In this document: positions 25,061 to 36,949 of the stretch, piece after piece
Layout of the letters: each line of letters begins with the position of its first letter
Numbering within the stretch: the stretch's first letter is position 1
Program-made: the position numbers and the translations under genes
Source of the DNA: Brevipalpus yothersi
Taxonomy: Eukaryota > Arthropoda > Arachnida > Trombidiformes > Tenuipalpidae
NCBI GenBank assembly: GCA_003956705.1
Contig: QZCP01000110.1
Coordinates: 1-64,000, forward strand
Direction: 5' to 3'
Length of the DNA stretch: 64,000 nucleotides
Notes under the pieces: generated by a model
Databases searched by the model: none
Told to the model about the DNA's origin: nothing
What the model saw: the letters and a program-made list of their open reading frames with translations, nothing else

Positions 25061-27642
25061 ATGGAAACGATGGAAGCCAAGCTTTGTATTACCGGTGAAG
25101 ATATGGATGATTGTGAAACAATAGTTTCCAGTGCTCAAGTGTCTGTTTGTGATGTGGAAGCAAGGATTCGTGAATTGACCGGTATCAAGGAGCAATTGGT
25201 TAAGCGTCAAACTGCTCTGATGCCCTTGATAGAGAAAGTTAAGCCAAAACTGGCCAGATTGGATGAGCTTAAGCGAATTCGTGGTCTCTTGATTCGTTTT
25301 CAGCTTGTTAATGGTGTCCATGAAAAATTGGAAGCTCTTAATAGCATCAAAAGTAGTAAAGAATCGGAAGAAGATGGACAGATTGTTGAAAGTGTTGATT
25401 TGTACAAACTTTTAATTATCGAATGGAAATCTCTTGAGAAAGTTCATGATGACAATCGCTATAAGCGTTATATTAAGGAAATTATTGCTCATTGGAATCG
25501 AAAACTGCTTGGAAAAGTTGAGCAAACATTTGAAACACTTCTCAAAGATATCAATTGGCCCATACTGACATCAAATCCGATGAATGATATAAATCATGCA
25601 CAACCAGATACTTTGCGGCGTTTTCAACAGTATTTCAAATTTTTACTATTATTAGATTTGAAACCACTATTTTTTGGTAAAGAATGCTATCAAAGTATTG
25701 AAGCAATCAATCTTTTTGATACATCTTATGTTTGTTTACCTTTGGAAATTATGATATCACCATTGCGTAAGCGATTTTCGTATCATTTCATGTCAAACTT
25801 GAAAACAAATCAGCTGAGCAAGGTAAACATATCTTACATTGTGGGTTGATCATTGCGAGAACTGGTCTCATAATCGATATTCTTCCTTTCTAATATAGCC
25901 TGAATGGTATTTCACTCAAGTGATGAATTGGATCAAAAGTCATGAAGATTTCTTGTTTAATTATGTTGAACCACTAATCAAAGATAGTGATGAAGAACTG
26001 CTACCTGCTCATGTAAGTGTGAATTATCTACAAGTCATAGATATTGAACATAGTCGTAATCCATTAATATTCTCTTCCTTCCAGGTTCAGTTCATTTGTG
26101 CACTCATGAATCAAGTCGCTCAAAAAATGGAATCTGATTTGCCCAAACTTTTAAATGATGATCGACTTTTCTCGCACGCTTTTGATGAAACTCTCCAATT
26201 TGAGAGAGAACTTATCGAAACTTATCAACGATGGAGTAATTTTTTCCATGAAAACTGCAATCTTTTGAGCCTGTTTGCGGTTGAACCTTACTTTAAAAGG
26301 CTTACTCTTATCGAAAAACGCCGTAAGTTGACATTATCACCCATCATGATCGCTGGCATCTCATTCTTTTCCAACCATAAAACAGGTTCAATGGAATATT
26401 TAGATTCTATCATCTCAACTGAAACTGCCTGGAATCATATGATCTCTCCTCTTGATGATGAAGATCTAGAGGATAATGAAGACTTCAAAGTTCCAGAAGT
26501 TGCAGATAATTTCATACTCATGTTACAGACGATGACAGGTAGCATTTTTGGTTCATTTTTTAGATTACATTTGTTTTATGATTCCAATCCGGTCTTATCA
26601 TTCCATAGAGCGATTACGATATCTAGCTAAAATCTCTCACCGATATGTGTTCATTAATTTGGAGAGAGAATTGTTGGACGATTTTCACTTGCGTTTGGAT
26701 CAACTCTATCGTTCTTTGGGACCAGATCAAGAATTGAACGATTGGCCTCTACCTAGCAAATTTTTCTCCCTCTTGAACGCTTCGAACTTCGTTAATGTTG
26801 TATTGAAAAATTGGAAAAGTCATGAGGTAATGAGAACTATTCCAAGCGGAACATTTATAATATATTTTTACGATTATTCCAGATATTCGGTGAAATGTCA
26901 GAATTCACCGCTCAAAAATCTATTTTAGATAAAACTATCGAAAAGTACGAAAACTTAATCGATGAAATGCTGAGAAAAACAATAGCTAGTGTGGAAACCT
27001 CTTTAAATAGAGATTTCACAGAGTACTCGATAGAAGTGAAGTGAGTGTACTTTCATATTTTTATGGATGAGACCAATCATTGATCTTGTTTTTGATAACG
27101 CCTCTCTTCCTTGTAGATGGTATAATCTTTCACCGTCAGATGATAACCACCAATATACTTCTTATCGGTTGCTTTATGCAATAGCCAAGTCTCTTGAGCT
27201 GCTACGGAGAAGATTAACGAAGAATCTTTTGGAAGACATTATCATCACTCTGGCGAGGAATCTCAACAGACGAATATTCGAAGAACTTATTCTTAAGAGT
27301 CGTTTCAATAAGGAGGGAAGCAAGCAAATCGATCAAGATTTGTCAGTCCATTTATGTTCAGTTTTCAGAGCTTACATCAACAAACCTGAAGATTACTTTA
27401 GTGAGTATGTATCATAAGCCACTCCAATTTGAAAACGAATTCACATGATTCCTCTTCTCTTTTTCCTCTCCAGGGTTCTAGATGCATGTAGGATCCTCAC
27501 ATTGCCGAGAGAAAACAATTTGAAACTCAAGAAAAGTTTACAAAAAGATATCAATGACGATAGTGAATTATCTAAAGTGTTGATTAATTCTTTATCACCC
27601 AAAAAAGTACTCGAAATTTTGGATAGAAGGAGTTTTGCATAA
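25061..27642 (+). CDS. RINT1: RINT1 / TIP20 family ER-Golgi tethering subunit
   Basis: Exons 25061-25822, 25899-26012, 26085-26538, 26609-26826, 26883-27040, 27117-27404, 27474-27642; 720 aa, close to family size, all phases consistent (exon 6 uses the GTATGT donor at 27405). The N-terminal ~120 residues are predicted coiled coil (DVEARIRELTGIKEQLVKRQ). The family hallmark PEWYFTQVMNWIKSHEDFL begins exon 2. A helical RINT1/TIP20 domain fills the rest (FERELIETYQRW, VNVVLKNWKSHEIF). In animals RINT1 joins ZW10 and NBAS in the NRZ complex, tethering Golgi-derived COPI vesicles at the ER, with links to the G2/M checkpoint. Its 3' end abuts the convergent COA7 gene. Confidence 0.9.
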
Positions 27643-27646
27643 TAAA
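27641..27646 (+). terminator. RINT1 polyadenylation signal overlapping the stop codon
   Basis: The sequence TAATAAA makes the stop codon (27640-27642) and AATAAA (27641-27646) overlap. The 3' UTR would be only tens of nucleotides and would run into the COA7 3' end, 47 nt away. Confidence 0.6.
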
Positions 27647-27689
27647 AGGCATTCTTTTGAAAGATTTTCTGCAATTCACATTCGACTAC

Positions 27690-28462
27690 TCAAGTTGTGT
27701 ACATTCCCATTTGTGCACCAACTTTAACTTGTTCCTCTAATTCTTTCAATTTCTTCTTGAATACAGATGCCTTAGTAGCATTTTTTTCGGTTCCAATACC
27801 TTTTTGATACATTTCATAGGCAGCATAACAACCAGGGATGCTTGATAGATCACAACATCTTTCGGCATACTCGAGTGATTTTTTTTCATTCTTGGGCACA
27901 CTTGGAATGCCATTTCGAAGGACTTGATGCAAAACTTCACAAGAATCTAATGAGCCAAGATCACATGCTCTCTCCAGCATACTCAAGCCCTCCGATGGTG
28001 GAATAATTTTTGATTTATCATCTGATTCATACAATCCTATCCCTATTTGACCACCCATGAGACAAGACAATCCATAATCTCGTGGATACGTTGCTTTTGA
28101 TCCAAAACAACCTTTATTATAATACTGGTAAGCTTTTGATGCACTTTTATCAACTCCACGACCAAAAAGATACGCTTGGCCAACTTGAAAGCAACACTTG
28201 GAATAATTCAATTCATCACAACCTTTCTTGTTGATCTCAAGCGCTTTGGCCATATCATCTCTCTCCGTATGGTACCATTGTCCAAGAAGAAAGCAAGCTA
28301 CCAAAATACACCAATATTAACATGAAAAAAAATTGATCACAAATTTCCTACCTAATACCTACCTTCAGGATCTTTTTCATGAAGACAGCCAAACTTATAC
28401 TCTGTTCCAATGGTGTTGATGAATTCTTCTACTTCCTCATCAGTTTTGAATATTCCAGCCAT
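27690..28462 (-). CDS. COA7: COA7-like Sel1-repeat protein, respiratory-chain assembly factor
   Basis: Complement of exons 28462-28363 and 28297-27690; 235 aa, against 231 in human COA7. The N-terminus (MAGIFKTDEEVEEFINTIG, then HEKDPEACFLLGQWY) aligns with the human start and HEKDPDGCYRL. Five Sel1-type repeats follow with regularly spaced cysteines (KKGCDELNYSKCCFQVG, ERACDLGSLDSC, ERCCDLSSIPGC), the pattern of a disulfide-rich mitochondrial intermembrane-space protein. The family supports complex IV assembly. A 5' UTR intron (acceptor ending at 28475) and a short upstream leader exon ending near 28532 are plausible. Gene direction is opposite to RINT1. Confidence 0.9.
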
Positions 28463-28595
28463 TGATGACGCACACTAAAATGTCAAAAAATTATTTCTTG
28501 ACTTATGAAAGGTATTTACATCGAAACGTACCCAAAATGAACTGACAGCATGTGGATCATGCCGCCGGTCCTTTTAATCCAAAACACAAAAGTTG

Positions 28596-30224
28596 TTAAA
28601 CATTGCTGTTATCACATGTGCACATAACGGTACTTGATAATGGCGCTTCATTCGAATTTATATCATGAGCTCCAATATGACGATAAAGTTCAGATTCATG
28701 ATCTAATACAGTAACTTCATGATATCGATTCTATAAAATGAAATCTGTTTCCAACACAAACTGCAAGATCTTGCCTATTGAGAATAGTTGATGAATGCTT
28801 CTCGATTCTTACTGGAAACGTAGAAGTATATAGTGTACATGAGCTCAATGAATTGATCACAATTGTCAGGTTTGATTAACATAGGATTCAGTTTTTTGAA
28901 ATACATTTTTGTACGATTCCATTCTTGAAGCGTATTCATCTAGAGAATCTCCCAGAGTTACTGAAGAACATTTATTAATTTGTTTTCCTGGTGGAAAAGT
29001 TGCCATGATGAGGCCTAGGATAGAGGAATGCTTGGATTAATGGATGGATTGCTTCATATGTGACATGATGGAAACATGGGGACTGTAATACGATTTTATC
29101 ATATAGAGAGTCCTCAATAATCATGAATTAACACTATTTCTGATCATAAGTGTTCAAGTACATGTATGAGGCTTGCTATTCAGAACATTTATGGATTTAA
29201 TGATATCGGATGTGAAAGTATTCTATCGCTGGGAGAGATAGTAGACAGAAATTCTTTCCTCATCGAACTCATCTGACTCATGAATACAGGAAGCTTGATC
29301 TGGGAAAAGTGAGAGTTGAATGGTTTTTCTTGCATTACATGTTATCACTCAAGCGATTAGATTTCAAAAATCACTATATTTTGTAAAACGGTTTGAAAGT
29401 GAATCGAAAAGTCACTACGCAGAACTGATTCCATCAAAGATGAACTTTATCAACTATTTTTAGCTACGGAACTTGAATCATTTTCCGTTTCTGATAAAAC
29501 ATTAGCCTTTCTCTTCCTCCTTTGAGAGAAATGTGAATCAGAAGACTTGATTCACAATCAACTATACGCTAGAATTCCTCAGAGATCAATGCAAGAAATC
29601 TGGTATTGAGCAGAGTTTCAAAGAATATATGAAAATTCTCAGGCGTTAATGGCCCTGGTTATAATTAGTTCACAATTCAGGGAAAACTAAAATATAGTTT
29701 GATTCCTCAGGAATTTCGACCAAAGTTCGAGGTTTTGGGACAATATTTGAGATTATTCAAGTGCAATAGATTGGATCCCATCATAAAATCGAGGCATTCT
29801 TTGATTTTCTGGTGACAAAGAAATAACTTTTTTCCTAGTCATTTAATATTTGATCGCGTCTAGATTATTTTTTCACTTAGATAAACCCATCAGATTCAGG
29901 TAGCTCCTCTGGGTCTTTATCAATTCTTCAACACTGCACATTCTCTCAAATACACATACTCTGAATGGACTATTATTAGTCTGAAGCTTTGACAAACCTC
30001 CCTATAGAATCAAGCATGAGTAGTTACCTTGTTACTGTTACATTATTTGACATGATTTTTGCTTGTACTTGCACTAGTAAAAGATTATAGCACACAAGAT
30101 GATGAAGATCCTCTTCATACTGAGTATTTAAATCTCGTTTCACTCGTGCAATGATGAGATCCACACAATATCCATGAAATTTCCAGCATTGTACACACAT
30201 TGTAATGAGTGATAATCCTCTTCT
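28596..30224 (-). other. string of coding-like blocks, possible unrecognised minus-strand gene or pseudogene
   Basis: On the minus strand several stop-free blocks are bounded by splice-like sites. Block a, 30224-30028 (contains CVQCWKFHGYCVDLIIARVK), has a good donor AACAAG|GTAACT in phase 2. Block b, 29925-29887 (IDKDPEELPESDG), accepts phase 2 and leaves phase 2. Block c, 29798-29756 (MPRFYDGIQSIALE), accepts phase 2, then hits a stop. Block d, 29654-29572 (PLTPENFHIFFETLLNTRF). Block e, 28939-28778 (DQFIELMYTIYFYVSS). Block f, 28730-28599 (VTVLDHESELYRHIGAHD). Their composition looks protein-like and a-b-c agree in phase, but I recognise no family and could not build a complete open gene. 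It lies head-to-tail upstream of COA7. Confidence 0.33.
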
Positions 30225-30530
30225 CACCTCTCATCCTAAAAGTTTTCGAAATTCGAGAAATTGAATGAAGTTTGAAATGCTGTTCACATTAACTCAGCAT
30301 TTAAGCATTCTTCTATTCATAATTGAACCGAAAACCTTTTCATTCTATCAGAAAAAATTAGTTTCTTCAACTAATTGAACTACACAAGTGCAACTCATAG
30401 GATTCCAGTATTTTCATTTTTTTTCAACCGTTAAGCTATAAGAGTTCTTATTGAAAGAGAAAGTAAGAGCAAAAAAGAGTGAGAATACTTTAACCCTGCA
30501 CATTACTCTTTTATTCTCACAGTAACAGTT

Positions 30531-32830
30531 ATGAATAGCTCTCGAAAGAAATCATCATCATCATCATCAAAATCTTTTCCAAGATTTTGTCGTGCTCCAT
30601 CTTCACCTCCACCGAATCAGATCACTCCACCACCCATTTCACCGTTAACCAACCGAATAATGAATGTTTTGGTGCCCAGAGCAATAATTATCACTCCTCC
30701 AAGTGAAAGTACAACACCAGAGAATTCAACATCATCTCCACCGCCATCATCATCGGAAGCCAATGACACATCTCCACCAGCGATGCAATGCTCGGAAGAC
30801 CTTGCAGACCAGAAGGTAATCATATCGAAATCGAGTGAAGCAACAGGCAGTCATCATGAAAGTGATGCTGAACACGGAAGAGAGAAGCGAAAAAGTTCAG
30901 CTTCATCTCGATTGGATAGAATCAAGCGTAGTCTACGAAATAAAGTGAAACCATATTGGAAACGATCAAAGTCGAAACAAATTGATAATAGTGATAAAGG
31001 TGAACGGAATACACGAAGTTTCAGTGAAGAACTAGATGTTGATATACTTCATCGTATTGATCTTCATCCTCGCATACTTCGCACTGGTTCTTTTGATAAT
31101 CTAACCACTCTCATATGGGCAAGTAAGCGACTCACATCAACACGTAGTGTTCGACGAAAATTTAGAAGGATTCTGATAGCCTTCAAACAATTGACACAAA
31201 CTTCTCGGGCTTCAGCACTTTCAAATGAAAATATCACTTCTTCTTCCAATGTGGACACAACCACCACTACAACTACTAACAAATCAATTGATCATCATCC
31301 ATCAGGTAGTCATCATCATCACCACCATCATGATTCATTCGCTCACCACCAGCAACAATCTAGTAATTGCTATACACTTTCTATGAGTGATAATATTTTG
31401 AATACTCATACTCAAAGTGGTGAACATGATTCATCATCATCTCCGATCAATGTTGAAGGTGAAGAGGAATGTCGATTCACATTCGATTCTCAGTATAGAC
31501 CTAGTGGTGAATGTGATTCGATAATATCTTCACGAGGTGAAATAGATTCCGAAATGATGCAAAGTGAAGATACAGGTAGTGATAATCAATTATCAGCTGC
31601 TCATCCAAAACGATTGTTTGTCTCATTGAATGATTTAAGTGATTATCGTTCATCGGAAGAAACATCATCAAGTGATATCGATTTAAGTTCTCGCGATCAG
31701 TTTCGAGGAAATGCTGTTACTTCAAGTAACAGTGATTCAAATAGGCCAGGATTGATGCATCGAACGCTAACTTTGGCTAGAATTTCATGGCAAACACATT
31801 GTTCAAAGAAAGTTAAAAAATCGTTTACAAATAAATTGTCCAATCTTATGGCCAACAACAATAGAAGGTCAAAGATGGGCCAAAATAGTGTATCTCGTCT
31901 GGAAGAAAGTGATTCCAAAGGTAAGTTAGACTATAAGGTAACACTATTTTTAACATTGTTTTTGACAGTTTTGAATGGCTTGACATTTTTCAAACATAGT
32001 GGCATGAAGGACAATGCTTGCATTTTGTATTAAAATCGGAAAATTCAACCCTTGATTTTTTGATTTGATATTTTAAAATTGGAAATTTTTCGATATCTTG
32101 ATAGAAAGAATATATTCAATCTCCTAGTATGGCTTTTGTCCTATTTCAGAATGAAAAAGTTACTTTCTTTTGAGAGAGCATAATTGAAGGATGAGAATTT
32201 CTCTCATTGAATCGAAATATTCACTCTCTATTATCTTATTTTGGGAAAATTATTCAGAAATTATCAATCCGAAGAATAGTAATACATCTTTATCCCAAGA
32301 GTACAGAAATTTGACCTGATTTATATTCCAAACTTGACTGTCCACTGGGAAATTATATGTCATATTTTTCTCCATATTTTTCCATCTCTTGTGTGCATGG
32401 AGCACAGGATAAAAATGCATGGAATATTGATCAAGAGAACGCCTCTCAGAAGGCCCAGATTCTCTTTGAAGCGAGCAAACAATTCAAAATAGCTATTTGA
32501 AATGATGCTTTTCATTTCACGGAATGTCACCTTCTAATATCGAATTTGACACCTTTCCCTCCTTTGTATTCCCTTCCATCTCATTGTATTGTATCCTCTC
32601 AATCTCAGGAAAAATATTCACTAATGAGCCTGTTTTAATTTCATACATATACACACACACACACATACATCATCTATCATGCATGTTACAAGAATCTAAA
32701 AGTGATTCGGAAAAAGCAAAAGAAGAGCTTGCTTCCGTAAAACGAGAGCTATTCGAAAAGGATCAACAATTGCTCAAACTGAATCGAGAGATGCATAAAT
32801 TGAAGGTAAGAGTACTCTCAAAAAGTGAGA

Positions 32831-32869
<39 letters not shown>

Positions 32870-34150
32870 TTCTCTATCCTCTTTGTATGATGAGAATTCA
32901 GGATGAAAGAATAAAATTGGAACAAAATTCAAGTAAACACAATTTAAATTGGTTCAAGATAGAGGGGAGAAGCAAAAATTCTCTATAAATATACACATGT
33001 ACACATACAGCTACTATAATGATAATCATAATGAAACTAGCATATGATGAGGTTAGCCAGTACATTTCCTGCGAACAAGATTGGACATTTACAATGGAAA
33101 GATGTTGAGCAAGTAAATTTAATTCGATTTACAATTGCTCGAATGCAACATCATAACTTCATTTGCTTTCTTATCGATCGATACAATTGAGGAAAAGGAG
33201 AGAAAGAGACGAAAATTTTTGTCAAAATCATAATTCACTTTTGTATCTTCACTTCTCCTTTTTTCTCACATTCTCCCACATTTGTCCTGAAAATTTCGTT
33301 TCCAATCAAACTCAAAAAAATACACACATTCACATACAGTGTGTTCTAAAGCAATGTCAAGAGTACATCGCTTCGCCAGGCATCTTGGGCACTCCAACAA
33401 TTCAATCTCCTCCAGTAAAAAAGTGTGGTGTTTCTGGTGGAAGTTTCCCTCATTTTGACACTTTCATCATTGACAAGATCAAAAAAGATTCCAGGTGATG
33501 TGAAAATTTTACATTTAAAAATCGAGAATATCACACATACCCTGGACTTATATTTTGGGGAGCATTTATATTGGACTAAAAATTGGTTTATATTCATAAA
33601 TGAGTTGAACACAGTGATTCTTCGATTCTTTTCTGTTTCCAAATGAAATTATGAATTCACAAGGATAAAAAGCAAAAACAAAATTCCAATATTTGTTCTG
33701 TCTTCATATTCATACTCATATTCTATTCATGTGAATTCAATTTGAGTTTTAGTTCCACTTTTTTTCTCATTTTTTTCATATGTACACACGAGAAATATCA
33801 CTCAATCAATGGCAAATGAGGCTTCCTCTTTCATTCTAGTAGATCGATATTCATAACCAGCCATGAGAAATTCTTTTACTAATTTTCGAAAACAAAATTT
33901 GCATTCTCTTCTAGAACTGACACACTCATACGAAATGCTCTACTGGATAATACTTTTCTACAAAATTCTTTGGACTCTCATCAATTGAAACTAATTGTTG
34001 GTGCAATGTATGAGAAAGAATACGAAAAAGGAGACATTCTCTGTGAATATTTATCATTTTTCAAACTTAATTGCCCCTTTGGAATCTCAATTTTGTCCTA
34101 CTTCTTGGTTTTCCATGCAACAATCGAATCAACCACAATTAGCCATAAGA

Positions 34151-34187
<37 letters not shown>

Positions 34188-34201
34188 NNNNNNNNNNNNN
34201 N

Positions 34202-34279
<78 letters not shown>

Positions 34280-36877
34280 CCCACTCACAGTTTGTTGTCT
34301 TAAGAATCATTCAGACTGATTTCCAGGAAATTATGGCCTTGTTAACATTTGTCAAAGTAATGGCCCCAAATGTGGCTATAAGCCTAGGAGTTAATTCAAT
34401 GAGTATACTTTTTTTATGGGACAAAAGCAGGATATAAGGCAGAAATTGAGTTCCCTTCACATTTTCCGAAACAAATTGATACGTAATGAGTTATAATCTA
34501 TCGAACCTTTTCTCTTCCTTTAAAGGTGAACAAGGAGCATTCGGTATGAATCTTTATGTGACAGCTCATGGATTCTGTCAGGTCATCGTTGATGGTGAGC
34601 CCGTGGGTACAATTGATTCGGGAAAGGTCATCGGTGAACTTGCTATTTTGTATAATTGTGCACGAACTGCTACTGTCAAAGGTCAGATACAGAACGTTGT
34701 CTGAAAAATTGAAGCTAATTGATCACATTCACTTTCAGCCTTGACCAAGGTACGAGTTTGGGTACTTGATAGAAGAACTTTTCAGACAATAATGGTCAAC
34801 ACTAGTCAAGATAGAAGACGTCAATATAACTCTTTTCTCAGAAGGTATACAATCTACAATGTTTCAGAGATAAAATTTTAAGGGAACATAAATCTCATAT
34901 ATATCTCAGTTATTATGGGGTCATTCAATTTTGCTTCCATTTAATTTCACTTTTTTCTTCAAGAGTACCTCTTCTTCAAACTTTAAGCGAAGATTTGATC
35001 TCCAAAATTGTGGATGCTATCGAAGTGGTGAGTGTTCTCCTTCTATTGGCAGAATTTTTCAATTCTTCTAAGAGAAATATTTCTAAAATGATTAATCTCA
35101 ATATTTAAGGAAATTTTTCCTGGCGGTGAATACATTTGTAGACAAGGCTGTCATGGTGATAGTTTTTATATTATTAGCAGAGGTTCTGTTCGAATTACTC
35201 AAGAAATTACGAATCATGCTCAAGAAGTGGAAGAAATTCTGATAAATATCTTAGGTAAAGGCGATTATTTTGGGGAGAGAGCATTATTTTCAGGTTAGTA
35301 ATCATACACCTTGATAATTATCAACATAAATTATTAATTCTATTTTATAGAAAGTTATTTATTTTCTCTGACTTATTCAATCTACAAGTTAATTTAACCA
35401 AATTGAATAGCGTATTATTATTCAGCTCATTAATTTTTATATCTATAAATTTCAATTAATTTCAAAATTTGACAAATTTTCCATTAAGAAATTGCCACCC
35501 CACTTGGGTTCACTTCATCCTAGGATTGATGGAAAAATCATTTATCACTCATCAGCTGCAGAAAACTGCCAATTTTTATCACATTTGAGTGGAGATGATT
35601 ACTCTTCAATATCTTGACTAATTGTTTTTGTTCACATTAGGCGGATCTTTGAGGACTGCCAATGTCATCTCGGAAGAATGTGAATGCTTGGTGCTGGATC
35701 GAACAAGCTTTTTCTCTCTAGTTGGCGATCTCAGTGAGCTTCGGTAATTAACTCTTCTTTGTTCTTTGTCCTTTTATCGACATCTTATTTGGCTTTTGTG
35801 CTCTTTCATGATCATTATCTACTACTTTGAGCCGTAAACACTGGAATTTATTGTCTTTTATGTTACATCTTACTTGGCTTTATTTTTTTCTTCTGTTACA
35901 TACATACACACACTCAAAGCTACTTTTTTGGGAAAAATCATGCAATTGTATCTCATTTGCATGCATAAATTATGCCAATTTATCTGGAGAATTGGATCAA
36001 TGAATACAAGCATCTTCTTCTTCTTCTTCCTTCTCTTCTTTCTCTTTTCCCCATCATTACCATTGCAGAGACAAACGCTATGGAAATCAGAACGAACAAT
36101 TGATAAGCTCACAACAGATCAGCCACAAAGAATCTACGGAAGCAGAAAATTTAGATAAATTGTTGTATGATAATTTATCGTTAGACCAATTAGAGCTAAT
36201 CACCACTTTGGGTATCGGTGGTTTTGGTAGAGTGGATCTTGTTCGGGTCAAAAGTGATCCAAATCAAGTGTATGCGCTCAAATCTTGCTCAAAGATGTTC
36301 ATCAGATCAACCCAACAGCAGGATCATATTAATAATGAGAGAATTGTGAGTATTTTGTAAGACAAGTGTACACATTTTTCTTCATTCCATCATTCTATCA
36401 TCAGTCTAGCATGATGAATTCTTCGAATATAATATCCAACAAAAAAGTTCCGTTATGTTTCGATCATCTTTGGCAGAAGATGGAGACACTTGATACTTAG
36501 AACATTCACGAATAAGATCTCAACAGATTATTTTGAGCATTCTGAAGCAATTTTTTCTTTATATTCTCCAGATCTAAACTTTTTTTGGATACACTCGATA
36601 GATTAAGTTTCTAATACTATGTGTGGATTGTTTTGAGTAAGAAGAGGCTCTTTGATGTCCTCAATAGGGCAGAGATGAGGAAGAGAATTCGGGAAAAACT
36701 TTCGTCTCTTGCAACCGGAAGCTGAAAATTAGAGTAATCTAACAATGTAAGAATCCGGTCAGAAATTGAGTAGCGAAAAAGTTTCATAGAATGATGTCCA
36801 ATGTCCCATGATGTTCCATGATTGCATCATAAGATTTCTTAAAAGCAAAATGATTACTCCAATGTTGACGAATTAAT

Positions 36878-36949
<72 letters not shown>

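Noticed and set aside
31297..31332. His run in PKG exon 1 as a metal-binding domain
   Set aside because: A simple CAT/CAC repeat inside a low-complexity exon; no second ligand motif.
34098..34310. Open frames reading LSLSLS or ERERER here and at 56384-56776, 58485-58784, 59420-59637 and 62847-63377
   Set aside because: They are translations of CT/GA dinucleotide tracts or of Ns, with no conserved flanking protein.
36100..36360. Separate small kinase gene starting at an internal Met
   Set aside because: It is exon 10 of the PKG gene; flanking splice sites and phases join it to exons 9 and 11.
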